14,936 nt of DNA from S144-45 sp015494035 (GTDB lineage Bacteria > Pseudomonadota > Gammaproteobacteria > Xanthomonadales > Marinicellaceae): NCBI GenBank assembly GCA_027057345.1, contig JALUIX010000022.1, forward strand, positions 1-14,936, read 5' to 3'. Every line of letters starts with the position of its first letter. Position 1 is the first letter of the stretch. A model generated the notes under the pieces. The model was not told the origin of the DNA and ran no database searches. It saw nothing but the letters and a program-made list of their open reading frames with translations. Of the stretch, positions 1-6,168 are shown in pieces. A program made the translations under genes and the position numbers.

Positions 1-816
1 GTTCAAGGCCGAACTGCCGGAACTGTCGGTGTGCCCTTCAATGCGAATTTTGCGATCGGGATAGGCGTCCAGAAACTCCATGACCTTGCCAAAATTAGCC
101 TGGGCTTCGGGACGAATGCTGGCCTGACCGGAATCAAACACAAAGTCACCCAGGGTCATTACCAGGCCCTTGTCGGTGCGGCGCGCAGCCAGCGATTCCA
201 GCCGGCGGCGCAGGGATTCGGCCTCCTCGGTGGCCAGGCGCGCTTCGGTTTTGGCCAGTTCGGCTTCACGCGCCTGGGCTTCGGCCAGGCGTTTGGCGGC
301 TTCGGCTTCCATGCGTGCGCGTTCGGCTTTACTCATGTTGGCCGCAGCCAGTTGGCGGGCGCGTTCAGCCTCGGCCCGGGCGCGCTGGGCCTCCTCACTT
401 TGGGCCATGTACTGGCGACGGGCTTTTTCCGCTTCCCGGCGCGCCAGCTCCGCCTCGGCGCGAGCGATTTCAAGCTGCAAGACGCGGTAATCCTCATCCT
501 GGGTGCGAATCTGATCCTGCAGCCACTCGGCTTCGGCCGCCAATCGCGCATTGCTGAGCTGTTTACGCGCCAGCTCCGTGGCCAGTGGCAACTGACCGCG
601 TGGCATCTGGGCCAGCCGGTCAATGGCCTGCCGGGCGCGGACCTTGGCCGCCTGACCGTAACCGGCCAGTTTTTGGTCAGCCATCAGGTTCTGGTATTCC
701 AATTGCAGGCTTTCGCTTTGCAGGTTCTTTTTGGGCGCAACGCCGCAGCCGTTGAACAACAACAGGCCCAGGCAGGCACACAGCAAACCGGCATAAAGAC
801 GGGTGTTATGGCGCAT
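1..816 (-). CDS. OmpA-family envelope protein (3' end beyond window)
   Basis: This protein probably anchors the outer membrane to peptidoglycan. The 272 visible codons encode an N-terminal hydrophobic segment (about residues 7-22) ending in Phe-Asn-Gly-Cys24. That is a poor but possible lipobox. Next comes an Ala/Glu/Arg-rich helical region (about 40-220) likely to form a coiled coil. The start of an OmpA C-terminal domain follows, with the typical pattern GDFVFDSG, then IRIEGHTDSSGS, which contains the peptidoglycan-binding Asp/Thr region. The reading frame is still open at base 1, so the last part of the OmpA domain is missing from the window. The ATG at 814-816 overlaps the stop of the upstream lipoprotein gene by 11 bases (806-816), so the two are probably translationally coupled. 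The OmpA assignment is firm. Whether it is lipidated or has a cleaved signal peptide is uncertain. Confidence 0.85.
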   Translation of the reverse strand, partial: MRHNTRLYAGLLCACLGLLLFNGCGVAPKKNLQSESLQLEYQNLMADQKLAGYGQAAKVRARQAIDRLAQMPRGQLPLATELARKQLSNARLAAEAEWLQDQIRTQDEDYRVLQLEIARAEAELARREAEKARRQYMAQSEEAQRARAEAERARQLAAANMSKAERARMEAEAAKRLAEAQAREAELAKTEARLATEEAESLRRRLESLAARRTDKGLVMTLGDFVFDSGQASIRPEAQANFGKVMEFLDAYPDRKIRIEGHTDSSGSSALN

Positions 817-1246
817 GCAAGGCCTCCTGCAGTTCGTTCAGTTGTTGCTCGGCGCGGGCGTTGCGCTGTTTGGCCGCTTCCAGCTCGCGGTTGAGTTTGT
901 TGACCCGGGCGCGTAAGCGGGCGGTTTCCAGATCCACCTCGATTTCCTGCAATAGCGCATTGGCCTGCTGGCTGTCGCCGTGTTGCATGGCCAGCTCCGC
1001 TGCGGCCAGTTTTTCCTGAATGAATTTCATTTCCACCGGCGCGGCATCGGACAGGCCCTGAGCCTGGGCATCCAACACCTGCTGCCGGATGGCCTGATAC
1101 TTGTTCGGGTCGGGCTTGACCCCAGCGCCACAGCCGGTCAACAGCCCAAACAGCAAAGCCACCAGCAACGGTTTCAGCCAGCAGGACGGACACCGGCGGT
1201 GAAACGGGCCGCCTGGCATCAAATCAGAAGGTCTCAATTCGTGCAT
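806..1246 (-). CDS. DUF4398-type lipoprotein
   Basis: This is a 146-residue predicted lipoprotein. A basic N-terminus leads into a hydrophobic segment (about 24-37) and a good lipobox, Leu-Leu-Thr-Gly-Cys39, predicting outer-membrane lipid anchoring. The mature part is almost entirely helical and charged. It contains the VEMKFIQEKLAAAELAMQHGD pattern and a heptad-like C-terminal stretch (about 90-140), as in DUF4398 proteins, which are commonly encoded just before OmpA-family genes. The ATG at 1244-1246 is preceded by GGAG at a good distance. The internal ATG ten codons later lacks such a site. The gene overlaps the following OmpA gene by 11 bases, so the two products probably work together in envelope integrity. 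The family name is recalled from pattern, not searched. The lipobox is seen directly. Confidence 0.82.
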   Translation of the reverse strand: MHELRPSDLMPGGPFHRRCPSCWLKPLLVALLFGLLTGCGAGVKPDPNKYQAIRQQVLDAQAQGLSDAAPVEMKFIQEKLAAAELAMQHGDSQQANALLQEIEVDLETARLRARVNKLNRELEAAKQRNARAEQQLNELQEALHAP

Positions 1247-1274
1247 GTGTGCTCCACTTCGCAGAATGCGGACT

Positions 1275-1303
1275 ATTTTCCAGTGAAAGCCGGTTTATTT
1301 CAA
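1275..1303 (-). promoter_or_regulatory. Candidate sigma70 promoter for the lipoprotein/OmpA pair
   Basis: On the minus strand TTGAAA (1298-1303) is separated by exactly 17 bases from GAAAAT (1275-1280), placing a start site about 20-25 bases before the lipoprotein ATG. Five of six -35 and four of six -10 positions match consensus. It is a prediction from sequence only. Confidence 0.45.
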
Positions 1304-1311
1304 GCAAAGCC

Positions 1312-1327
1312 TTTGGTCCGGGCCAAA
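1312..1327. promoter_or_regulatory. Dyad in the divergent promoter region
   Basis: TTTGGTCCGGGCCAAA is a near-perfect 16-base palindrome (one mismatched pair) between two divergent envelope genes, just upstream of the minus-strand -35 candidate and 18 bases before the transglycosylase ATG. Its position suits an operator controlling either gene, but no regulator can be named. Confidence 0.3.
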
Positions 1328-1345
1328 TGACCGTAAAATAAGGGT

Positions 1346-2071
1346 ATGCGCCAAAACAGCAAAACAGCGGCACAGCACCGCGCTGGAATAAAACCCGCCA
1401 CACGGGCTGCCCGTTGTGTAACCCGCACCAGCGCCCGGTTGACGTTTGTTCTCTCTCTTGCCTGTGGGCTTGCCCTTGGCATCGGGTGGCCGGCGCTCAC
1501 GCTGGCCGGGCCCACGCTCAAGGTTTACAAACACGTGGACGAAAACGGTGTCACACATTATTCCTCCAAAAAGCCGCGCGGGGTCAAGTACTCCATTTTG
1601 CGCATACGCTGCCCGGAATGCGCCTGGAAGAACAAGGTCAATTGGCACACCACGCCACTGATCACGGACAAGTTTACCGACATCATCCGCCAGGAAGCCG
1701 CGCAAAGCGGCTTTGAACCGGCGCTGATCATGGCCATTATCCACGCCGAATCGGGTTTCAATCCCAACACCGTTTCCAGTGCCGGCGCCCAGGGGCTGAT
1801 GCAATTGATGCCGGCCACCCAGGAACGCTTTGGGGTGCGCTCGGCGTTCAGCCCGCGGCAGAATATCCGCGGTGGCGTCACCTACCTGCGGCAACTGATG
1901 AAGTTGTTCAACGGCAATCTGGACCTGGTGTTGGCCGCCTACAACGCCGGCGAAAACGCGGTGTTGGCCGCTGACCGCCAGATTCCCCCCTTTGACGAAA
2001 CCCGTCAGTACGTCAAGCGGGTCAAAATCCTCTACAAACGCTACCGTCAACGCCTTCAAGACCGCTCCTAA
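1346..2071 (+). CDS. Lytic transglycosylase (SLT domain) with DUF4124-like region
   Basis: This 241-residue periplasmic enzyme is predicted to cleave the MurNAc-GlcNAc bond of peptidoglycan with formation of 1,6-anhydro ends. After a basic N-terminus (1-31) there is a hydrophobic export segment (about 32-54). A short DUF4124-like part follows, with VYKHVDENGVTHYSSKKP at about 60-77. The SLT domain runs from about 110 to 235. Its signature HAESGFNP carries the catalytic Glu135, followed by GAQGLMQLMP (147-156) and the LAAYNAGENAV motif (196-206). The N-terminus is long for a signal peptide, and the AAGGG-like purine run lies almost on the ATG, so a downstream non-ATG start is possible. The gene diverges from the lipoprotein/OmpA pair and ends before a small hairpin terminator. 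The domain assignment is firm; the physiological role and start are less so. Confidence 0.9.
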   Translation: MRQNSKTAAQHRAGIKPATRAARCVTRTSARLTFVLSLACGLALGIGWPALTLAGPTLKVYKHVDENGVTHYSSKKPRGVKYSILRIRCPECAWKNKVNWHTTPLITDKFTDIIRQEAAQSGFEPALIMAIIHAESGFNPNTVSSAGAQGLMQLMPATQERFGVRSAFSPRQNIRGGVTYLRQLMKLFNGNLDLVLAAYNAGENAVLAADRQIPPFDETRQYVKRVKILYKRYRQRLQDRS

Positions 2072-2106
2072 CCCCCGGCAGGGTCGCACTTAGCCACCTT
2101 TTCTGT

Positions 2107-2137
2107 GCCTGAATCCAGGCTTTTTGCCGTTTTTTTT
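2107..2137 (+). terminator. Candidate terminator after the lytic transglycosylase
   Basis: GCCTG (2107-2111), loop AATC and CAGGC (2116-2120) form a short perfect stem directly followed by five T, with a further T-run a few bases later. It lies about 35 bases after the transglycosylase stop. The five-pair stem makes it a modest terminator. Confidence 0.5.
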
Positions 2138-2167
2138 CCATCTGCCAGCAAAATCAGGCCGCGCGCA

Positions 2168-2196
2168 TTGCCACGGCCAGGTGGCTGTGATATACC
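2168..2196 (+). promoter_or_regulatory. Promoter of the nonapeptide-repeat protein gene
   Basis: TTGCCA (2168-2173), a 17-base spacer, then TATACC (2191-2196). The -10 is preceded by TGA, giving an extended -10 element. The predicted start is near 2203, leaving an untranslated leader of about 67 bases. This is one of the best promoter-like sequences in the window, though not experimentally shown. Confidence 0.55.
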
Positions 2197-2205
2197 AGAA
2201 GCCCA

Positions 2206-2223
2206 TCATACACAAATGTATGA
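2206..2223 (+). promoter_or_regulatory. Perfect dyad at the predicted transcription start
   Basis: TCATACA and TGTATGA are exact reverse complements separated by CAAA. The dyad begins about three bases after the predicted start site, so it could be a repressor operator or a 5'-leader hairpin protecting the mRNA. It is followed by an AT-rich leader and the GAGGA ribosome binding site of the repeat protein. Confidence 0.5.
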
Positions 2224-2269
2224 CAGCCTGCTTTAACTTGAAAATCAAACACTTACCGAGGAAAACACC

Positions 2270-2560
2270 ATGAAAAACCGCATTCACAACACCGTCATCC
2301 TGAGCGCCTTTCTGATCGCCTTCGCCGCCACCCCGGCCATGGCCTGGAAAGGAGATTTTAGCGAAGCCTGCCTATGGCAAAAAGTCGAAGGTGAAGGTAC
2401 CGGTAACAAGGTAGAAGGTGAAGGTACCGGTAACAAGGTGGAAGGTGAAGGTACCGGTAACAAGGTGGAAGGTGAAGGTACCGGTAACAAGGTAGAAGGC
2501 GAAGGCTCTGGCAATAAAGCCCTGTGCCGCCGCAGCCTTTTTGATTTCCTGCCCTTCTGA
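2270..2560 (+). CDS. Secreted small protein with five VEGEGTGNK repeats
   Basis: This is a 96-residue protein of unknown function. Residues 1-25 form a clear signal peptide (Lys-Arg, hydrophobic core, Ala-Met-Ala cleavage site). The mature protein starts WKGDFSEAC and has only about 71 residues. Of these, 45 (39-83) are five tandem nonapeptides VEGEGTGNK, the last reading VEGEGSGNK. One cysteine lies before the array (Cys34) and one after it (Cys86), so a disulfide could close the repeat region. The tail is hydrophobic (SLFDFLPF). The ATG is preceded by GAGGA at good spacing. The gene stands alone, with its own promoter and a strong terminator. The regular Gly/Asn pattern resembles Gly-X-Gly-Asn turns of stacked beta-repeat proteins, but the fold is inference. 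A real gene is strongly supported; its function is not known. Confidence 0.8.
   Translation: MKNRIHNTVILSAFLIAFAATPAMAWKGDFSEACLWQKVEGEGTGNKVEGEGTGNKVEGEGTGNKVEGEGTGNKVEGEGSGNKALCRRSLFDFLPF
2384..2518 (+). repeat. Five tandem 27-bp repeats inside the small secreted protein gene
   Basis: Units start at 2384, 2411, 2438, 2465 and 2492. Units 1-4 differ only in the third base of the valine codon (GTC, GTA, GTG, GTG). Unit 5 has diverged at several silent sites and has Ser for Thr. Each of units 1-4 contains GGTACCGGT, two overlapping palindromes. The near identity suggests recent expansion by slippage or recombination, so copy number may vary between strains. Confidence 0.97.
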
Positions 2561-2574
2561 TTGTCACCACGGCC

Positions 2575-2638
2575 GGCCGTCGCAGAAGCCATTTACCGAT
2601 TTTTTGGGCTTCTGCGCGGCCCGGTGCTTGTTTTTTTT
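2575..2638 (+). terminator. Rho-independent terminator after the repeat protein
   Basis: CGCAGAAGCC (2581-2590) pairs perfectly with GGCTTCTGCG (2607-2616). The stem extends by five more pairs (2575-2579 with 2617-2621) after a one-base bulge. Eight T follow at 2631-2638. The hairpin is strong; the T-run lies about ten bases beyond it. Confidence 0.65.
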
Positions 2639-2659
2639 GCCACTGAAACCGGAAAGGGC

Positions 2660-2694
2660 TTGTATCCAGCCCTGCAATCTGTTAAACAATTAAC
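2660..2694 (+). promoter_or_regulatory. Possible promoter and dyad before the DUF6502-like gene
   Basis: TTGTAT (2660-2665), a 17-base spacer and TAAACA (2683-2688) give a weak promoter match. The dyad GTTAA-ACAA-TTAAC (2681-2694) overlaps the -10. As the downstream gene encodes a helix-turn-helix protein, autoregulation at this dyad is conceivable. Evidence is thin. Confidence 0.25.
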
Positions 2695-2720
2695 AAAACA
2701 AACCAACACGTGAATCCACC

Positions 2721-3626
2721 ATGCCAGAACACGCACACACCCCCCAAAACCCGCAAGACAGCGCACCCCAGCACAGCCGTTACCAGCGCATTATCAAAAT
2801 CCTGGCCAAGACCTGCGCCCGCATTGTGCTGTCGGTCAACCGCCCGGCCCAGGACTTTATCCGCGCCTTTAATGAAGGGCTGATCGACATTCTGCGCCAG
2901 AGTCAGCCCAAGCTGACCATAGCCGAAATGAGCCTGCGCACCGGCATCGACCGGCGCCAGATCAGCCAGTACCTGAAACAACAAAAAGTCCCGGCCTGGA
3001 GCAAGCCCAATACCGTGTCCATGTTGCTGGCGGAAATTCACCGCACCATTCAGACCCATTGCCCCGACGGGGTGCTGCCAGTGCAGGGCGAGGCCCCCAG
3101 CCTGGAAGCCATTTGCCAGCAACTGGTGCCCGGGCGGTTGCATGCCCAGGCCGTGCTTCGTGAGCTGGTGCGACTGGGTCATATTGAAGAAAAGAACGGA
3201 AATATTTCTCTAAATAACAGGTACTATTTCCCAGAAAAAGGAACATTAGATTTTCTAAATACAACCGTCTGGGCCATGGATCAACTGGGCAAAACCATTG
3301 AGCACAATCGCCTCACCAGCGATCCGCGCCTGAGAAACTTTCAGCGGTCAGTGTATTCCACCCAGATCCCGCCCTGGAAGGCCGAGCGCCTGCACCCACG
3401 CTTGAAACAACGCCTGGAAAGTTACTACAACGAGGTGGCCGAAATGCTCAAGGAAGCCGAAGACCCGTGCATTCCGGTGGGTTTCTACCCGCCTTACGGG
3501 GCATCCTTCTTTGAACTGGGCCGCAGCGAGGCGTTTCAGCCCAGCGACCAGCAGGTGATGCAGGAAATGCAGTTCCGCCAGGGCCTGACCGACACCGAGG
3601 ACAGACGCAACAGCCACCCTGAATAA
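2721..3626 (+). CDS. Helix-turn-helix protein, DUF6502-like
   Basis: This 301-residue cytoplasmic protein has no signal peptide. Residues 65-86 (LTIAEMSLRTGIDRRQISQYLK) look like a helix-turn-helix, and residues 125-165 look like a second winged-helix-like part. The middle (190-245) and C-terminal parts are helical without a recognised catalytic motif. The overall pattern resembles DUF6502 proteins, which are probably transcriptional regulators; this is recalled, not searched. No clear Shine-Dalgarno sequence precedes the ATG. The gene follows a strong terminator, so it is transcribed separately from the repeat protein. It converges with the response regulator gene, leaving only eight bases between them. 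A stretch at about 3181-3268 (residues 154-183) is markedly AT-rich and uses codons unlike the rest. A regulatory role is inferred only from the helix-turn-helix. Confidence 0.75.
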   Translation: MPEHAHTPQNPQDSAPQHSRYQRIIKILAKTCARIVLSVNRPAQDFIRAFNEGLIDILRQSQPKLTIAEMSLRTGIDRRQISQYLKQQKVPAWSKPNTVSMLLAEIHRTIQTHCPDGVLPVQGEAPSLEAICQQLVPGRLHAQAVLRELVRLGHIEEKNGNISLNNRYYFPEKGTLDFLNTTVWAMDQLGKTIEHNRLTSDPRLRNFQRSVYSTQIPPWKAERLHPRLKQRLESYYNEVAEMLKEAEDPCIPVGFYPPYGASFFELGRSEAFQPSDQQVMQEMQFRQGLTDTEDRRNSHPE

Positions 3627-3634
3627 ATTTCCGA

Positions 3635-4276
3635 CTAGATTAGCCCCAATTCCAGGGCCTTGAGCACCGCTCGCGTGCGGTCGCGCACGCCCAGTTTGGA
3701 GAGGATATTGGAGACGTGGTTCTTGACCGTGCCTTCGGCCACAAACAGGCTGTTGGCAATTTCCTTGTTGCTGTGACCACCGGCCATCAGGCGCAGGATT
3801 TCCGTTTCCCGCCCGGTGAGGCTTTCGGGTTGTTTGAAGCTGGTGAATTCGTTTTTCAGGTGGCTGACGTTTTCCAGCATTTTTTCCGTGACCTGGGGCC
3901 GGACGATGGTTTTCCCGGCGGCCACCTGCTTGATGCCCTCCACCAGCTCTTCCAGCGGCACGTCCTTGAGTAGATAGCCCCGGGCGCCGGCGCGCACGCC
4001 GGCCAGCACCATTTCGTCCTCGTCAAAGGTCGTCAGGATGATGGTGGGCGGCAACTGGTCTTTTTCATTCAGCGCCTGCAGCACGTCCAGGCCCGAGAGG
4101 CCGGGCATGCGCATGTCCAGCAACACCACGTCAATATCGGTGGCCGGAATCTTTTCCAGGGCTTCATTGCCATCGGCGGCCTCGCCCACCACCTCGATCT
4201 CATCGGCCAGTTCGAGCAGGGCCTGCACGCCCTGGCGCACCAGGTTCTGGTCGTCTACGAGAAATACCTTGATCAT
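3635..4276 (-). CDS. NarL/FixJ-family response regulator
   Basis: This 213-residue protein has a receiver domain (about 1-120) with the acidic pair Asp8-Asp9, phosphoacceptor Asp54 in VVLLDMRMPG, Thr82/83 and Lys104 in YLLKD. A LuxR-type DNA-binding domain follows (about 150-213), with LTGRETEILRLMAGGHSNKE and KNHVSNILSKLGVRDRT. All key residues are present, so it should be a working phosphorylation-controlled transcription factor. It follows the sensor kinase gene with one base between stop and start (TGACATG), indicating translational coupling and a cognate pair. Its target genes cannot be told from the window. It is the last gene of the fumC unit and converges with the DUF6502-like gene; no terminator is evident in the eight-base gap. 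Confidence 0.95.
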   Translation of the reverse strand: MIKVFLVDDQNLVRQGVQALLELADEIEVVGEAADGNEALEKIPATDIDVVLLDMRMPGLSGLDVLQALNEKDQLPPTIILTTFDEDEMVLAGVRAGARGYLLKDVPLEELVEGIKQVAAGKTIVRPQVTEKMLENVSHLKNEFTSFKQPESLTGRETEILRLMAGGHSNKEIANSLFVAEGTVKNHVSNILSKLGVRDRTRAVLKALELGLI

Positions 4277-4277
4277 G

Positions 4278-5429
4278 TCAATTTCCTGTGGGAAAGGTCA
4301 GTCGCGCCCGAAAGCCGGGCAATTCCGGGTCGATAATAACAAATTCACCGGCCAGTTGTTTGACCCGTTCGCGGATGCCCGTCATGCCATTGCCTTCCGA
4401 GGCGCCACCCAAACCACGCCCGTTATCGGCAAATTCCAGCTCCAGACACCCCTGTTTTTTCTGCAGTCGCAAGCGGAAAGCCGAGGCATGGGCGTGCTTG
4501 AGGCAGTTGGTGATCAGTTCCTGCGTGCAGCGCAGCACGCTTTGGGCAATTTTCGGGTCTTCCACCAGCAGGCTGTCGGGCACGTCTAGATCAATGTCAT
4601 GGGAGGGAATGTCGTCGATCAGTTCTTGTACCGCCTTGCCCAGGTCCAGCGTGCCGCGATTACGAAAGGCGCTAACTACCTCGCGCACGTCACTGAGCAA
4701 CAACCGCGCCAGCGTTTGTGAACGGTCAACGTGTTCCTTGGCACGGCCTTCGGCCAGGTGGCTGGCCACTTCCAGATTCATGCTCAGGGCCGTCAGGTGA
4801 TGGCCGAGCAAATCATGCAATTCGCGCGAAATGCGCAAACGCTCGTTGATGCGTGAGCTGTCCGAAAGCAGCACCTGAGTGGCGCGCAGCTCGGAATTCA
4901 GCTTGCGCAATTCTTCCTTGGCATGCTGCTGCCGCCGCGCCACCAGTGAAATAATGTAAGAAAACAGCGAAAAACCCACAAACAGAAAGATGAACAGGGT
5001 TTTGTCCAGCAACGAGGTTTCATCGCCGATGGAATGGGTGAACAACTGCCAGCCAATCACCGAGTTCTGCATCAACAGAATCAACAGGCTGAGCCGGTTT
5101 TCCAGAATCCAGGGCAACAACACCGAGACAATCAGCGCATACAACACACCCATGGCGCTGCCAGTGGCCCAGTTGATGGTGAACACCATGAACAGCAAGG
5201 CCATCAACAACAACCAGGAACGGCCGCTGAGCTGGTAGGAACCCAGCTTTTGCGTCAGCACCCAGAAAATGGCGCCAAACGCCAGGTGACAACACAGCCA
5301 GACCAGGGTTTTCCAGTCCAGGGCCAGGCCGCTTTGCACCAGCACAAAAACCAGTGGCACCGAAACACTGATCCAGATGACCAGTCCCGCCAGCCGAATC
5401 AGGTTAATGTGTGAAAAACGATAAATCAT
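4278..5429 (-). CDS. Membrane sensor histidine kinase (HisKA_3 type)
   Basis: This 383-residue kinase has an N-terminal half (about 10-163) with around five or six hydrophobic membrane segments and little periplasmic loop, so the signal is probably sensed in or near the membrane. A short coiled-coil-like linker (165-200) leads to the HisKA_3 motif RISRELHDLLGHHLTAL, with phosphoacceptor His205. The ATPase domain shows the N box QELITNCLKHAHA (Asn308), DNGRGLGG (G1, 335-342) and GNGMTGIRERV (G2). The layout resembles DesK/LiaS-type sensors. The next gene is its likely partner regulator. The stimulus is unknown. Being 37 bases behind gph, in the same direction as fumC and gph, suggests cotranscription with central metabolism genes. 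A weak GAG precedes the ATG. Confidence 0.94.
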   Translation of the reverse strand: MIYRFSHINLIRLAGLVIWISVSVPLVFVLVQSGLALDWKTLVWLCCHLAFGAIFWVLTQKLGSYQLSGRSWLLLMALLFMVFTINWATGSAMGVLYALIVSVLLPWILENRLSLLILLMQNSVIGWQLFTHSIGDETSLLDKTLFIFLFVGFSLFSYIISLVARRQQHAKEELRKLNSELRATQVLLSDSSRINERLRISRELHDLLGHHLTALSMNLEVASHLAEGRAKEHVDRSQTLARLLLSDVREVVSAFRNRGTLDLGKAVQELIDDIPSHDIDLDVPDSLLVEDPKIAQSVLRCTQELITNCLKHAHASAFRLRLQKKQGCLELEFADNGRGLGGASEGNGMTGIRERVKQLAGEFVIIDPELPGFRARLTFPTGN

Positions 5430-5466
5430 GGGCGCTCGTCAGCAGGCACGGGTTTCGCCGATGCGA

Positions 5467-6168
5467 TCAGAGCGCGGCCAGGCTGTCCAGCACGGCATCG
5501 GCACCAAAATCGGCGATGTCTTCGCCGTGATTATACCCGTATGTAACGCACACCACCGGGCAACCGGCACTTTTGGCCGCCTGAATGTCGTGCCGGGAGT
5601 CGCCCACCATCAGGCATTTATTGATGGGTAGGCCGAGAAAGTCTGCCGCGTGCCGCAAGGGCCAGGGATCAGGCTTTTTCCTCTCCACCGTGTCGCCGGC
5701 CAGTATCAGTGAAAACCACTCGCGCACGCCGAATTGTTGCAACAGGCTTTTGGTGAATTCCAGCGGCTTGTTGGTGATGCACACCATTGGCTTGCCGGCG
5801 GCGCGCACTTTTTCCAGGCCTTCGCGAGCGCCGTCAAAGAGGCGCGAATACTGGCCAACGGCCTGCCGATAGGCCGCGTCAAACAGGTTTTTGGCCTGAT
5901 CGAAGTCCGGCTCCGGCACACCGGCGGCTTGTGCACGATCTGCCAGGGTGCGCTGTATCAGTTTGGGCACGCCGTTACCTATCCAGTGCCGCACCTGTTC
6001 CTCACTGGGCCGTGGCAGGCCCAGGGCATCGCACAGGCGGTCACAGGCCGCGGCCAGATCACGGGCCGAATCCACCAATGTGCCGTCCAGATCAAAGAAG
6101 ACGGCTTCGGCCTGCTGCAGCCAGGGCGTGGCCGGCCGGTCTGGTGCAACCGGCGTGTTATTGGGCAT
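5467..6168 (-). CDS. gph: Phosphoglycolate phosphatase (HAD family)
   Basis: This 233-residue HAD phosphatase is likely to hydrolyse 2-phosphoglycolate, formed during DNA repair or by Rubisco oxygenation. Motif I is FFDLDGTLVDS, with nucleophile Asp26 and acid/base Asp28. Motif II is the CITNKP Thr, motif III the Lys in RKKPDPWPL, and motif IV GDSRHD. The cap domain lies between motifs I and II. The ATG at 6166-6168 was chosen because it overlaps the stop of the preceding gene by 11 bases and gives the usual family N-terminus. An upstream in-frame ATG at 6228 would add 20 residues with no family likeness and a longer overlap. HAD phosphatases are easily confused, so related beta-phosphoglucomutase-like or pyrophosphatase activity is possible, but gph fits best. 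Confidence 0.85.
   Translation of the reverse strand: MPNNTPVAPDRPATPWLQQAEAVFFDLDGTLVDSARDLAAACDRLCDALGLPRPSEEQVRHWIGNGVPKLIQRTLADRAQAAGVPEPDFDQAKNLFDAAYRQAVGQYSRLFDGAREGLEKVRAAGKPMVCITNKPLEFTKSLLQQFGVREWFSLILAGDTVERKKPDPWPLRHAADFLGLPINKCLMVGDSRHDIQAAKSAGCPVVCVTYGYNHGEDIADFGADAVLDSLAAL

Noticed and set aside
2384..2518. Interpretation of the 27-bp array as a CRISPR or iteron array
   Set aside because: There are no spacers, the units are directly adjacent, and they are in frame within a coding sequence with silent third-base changes.
3627..3634. Terminator between the convergent DUF6502-like and response regulator genes
   Set aside because: The eight-base gap holds no hairpin or T-run.
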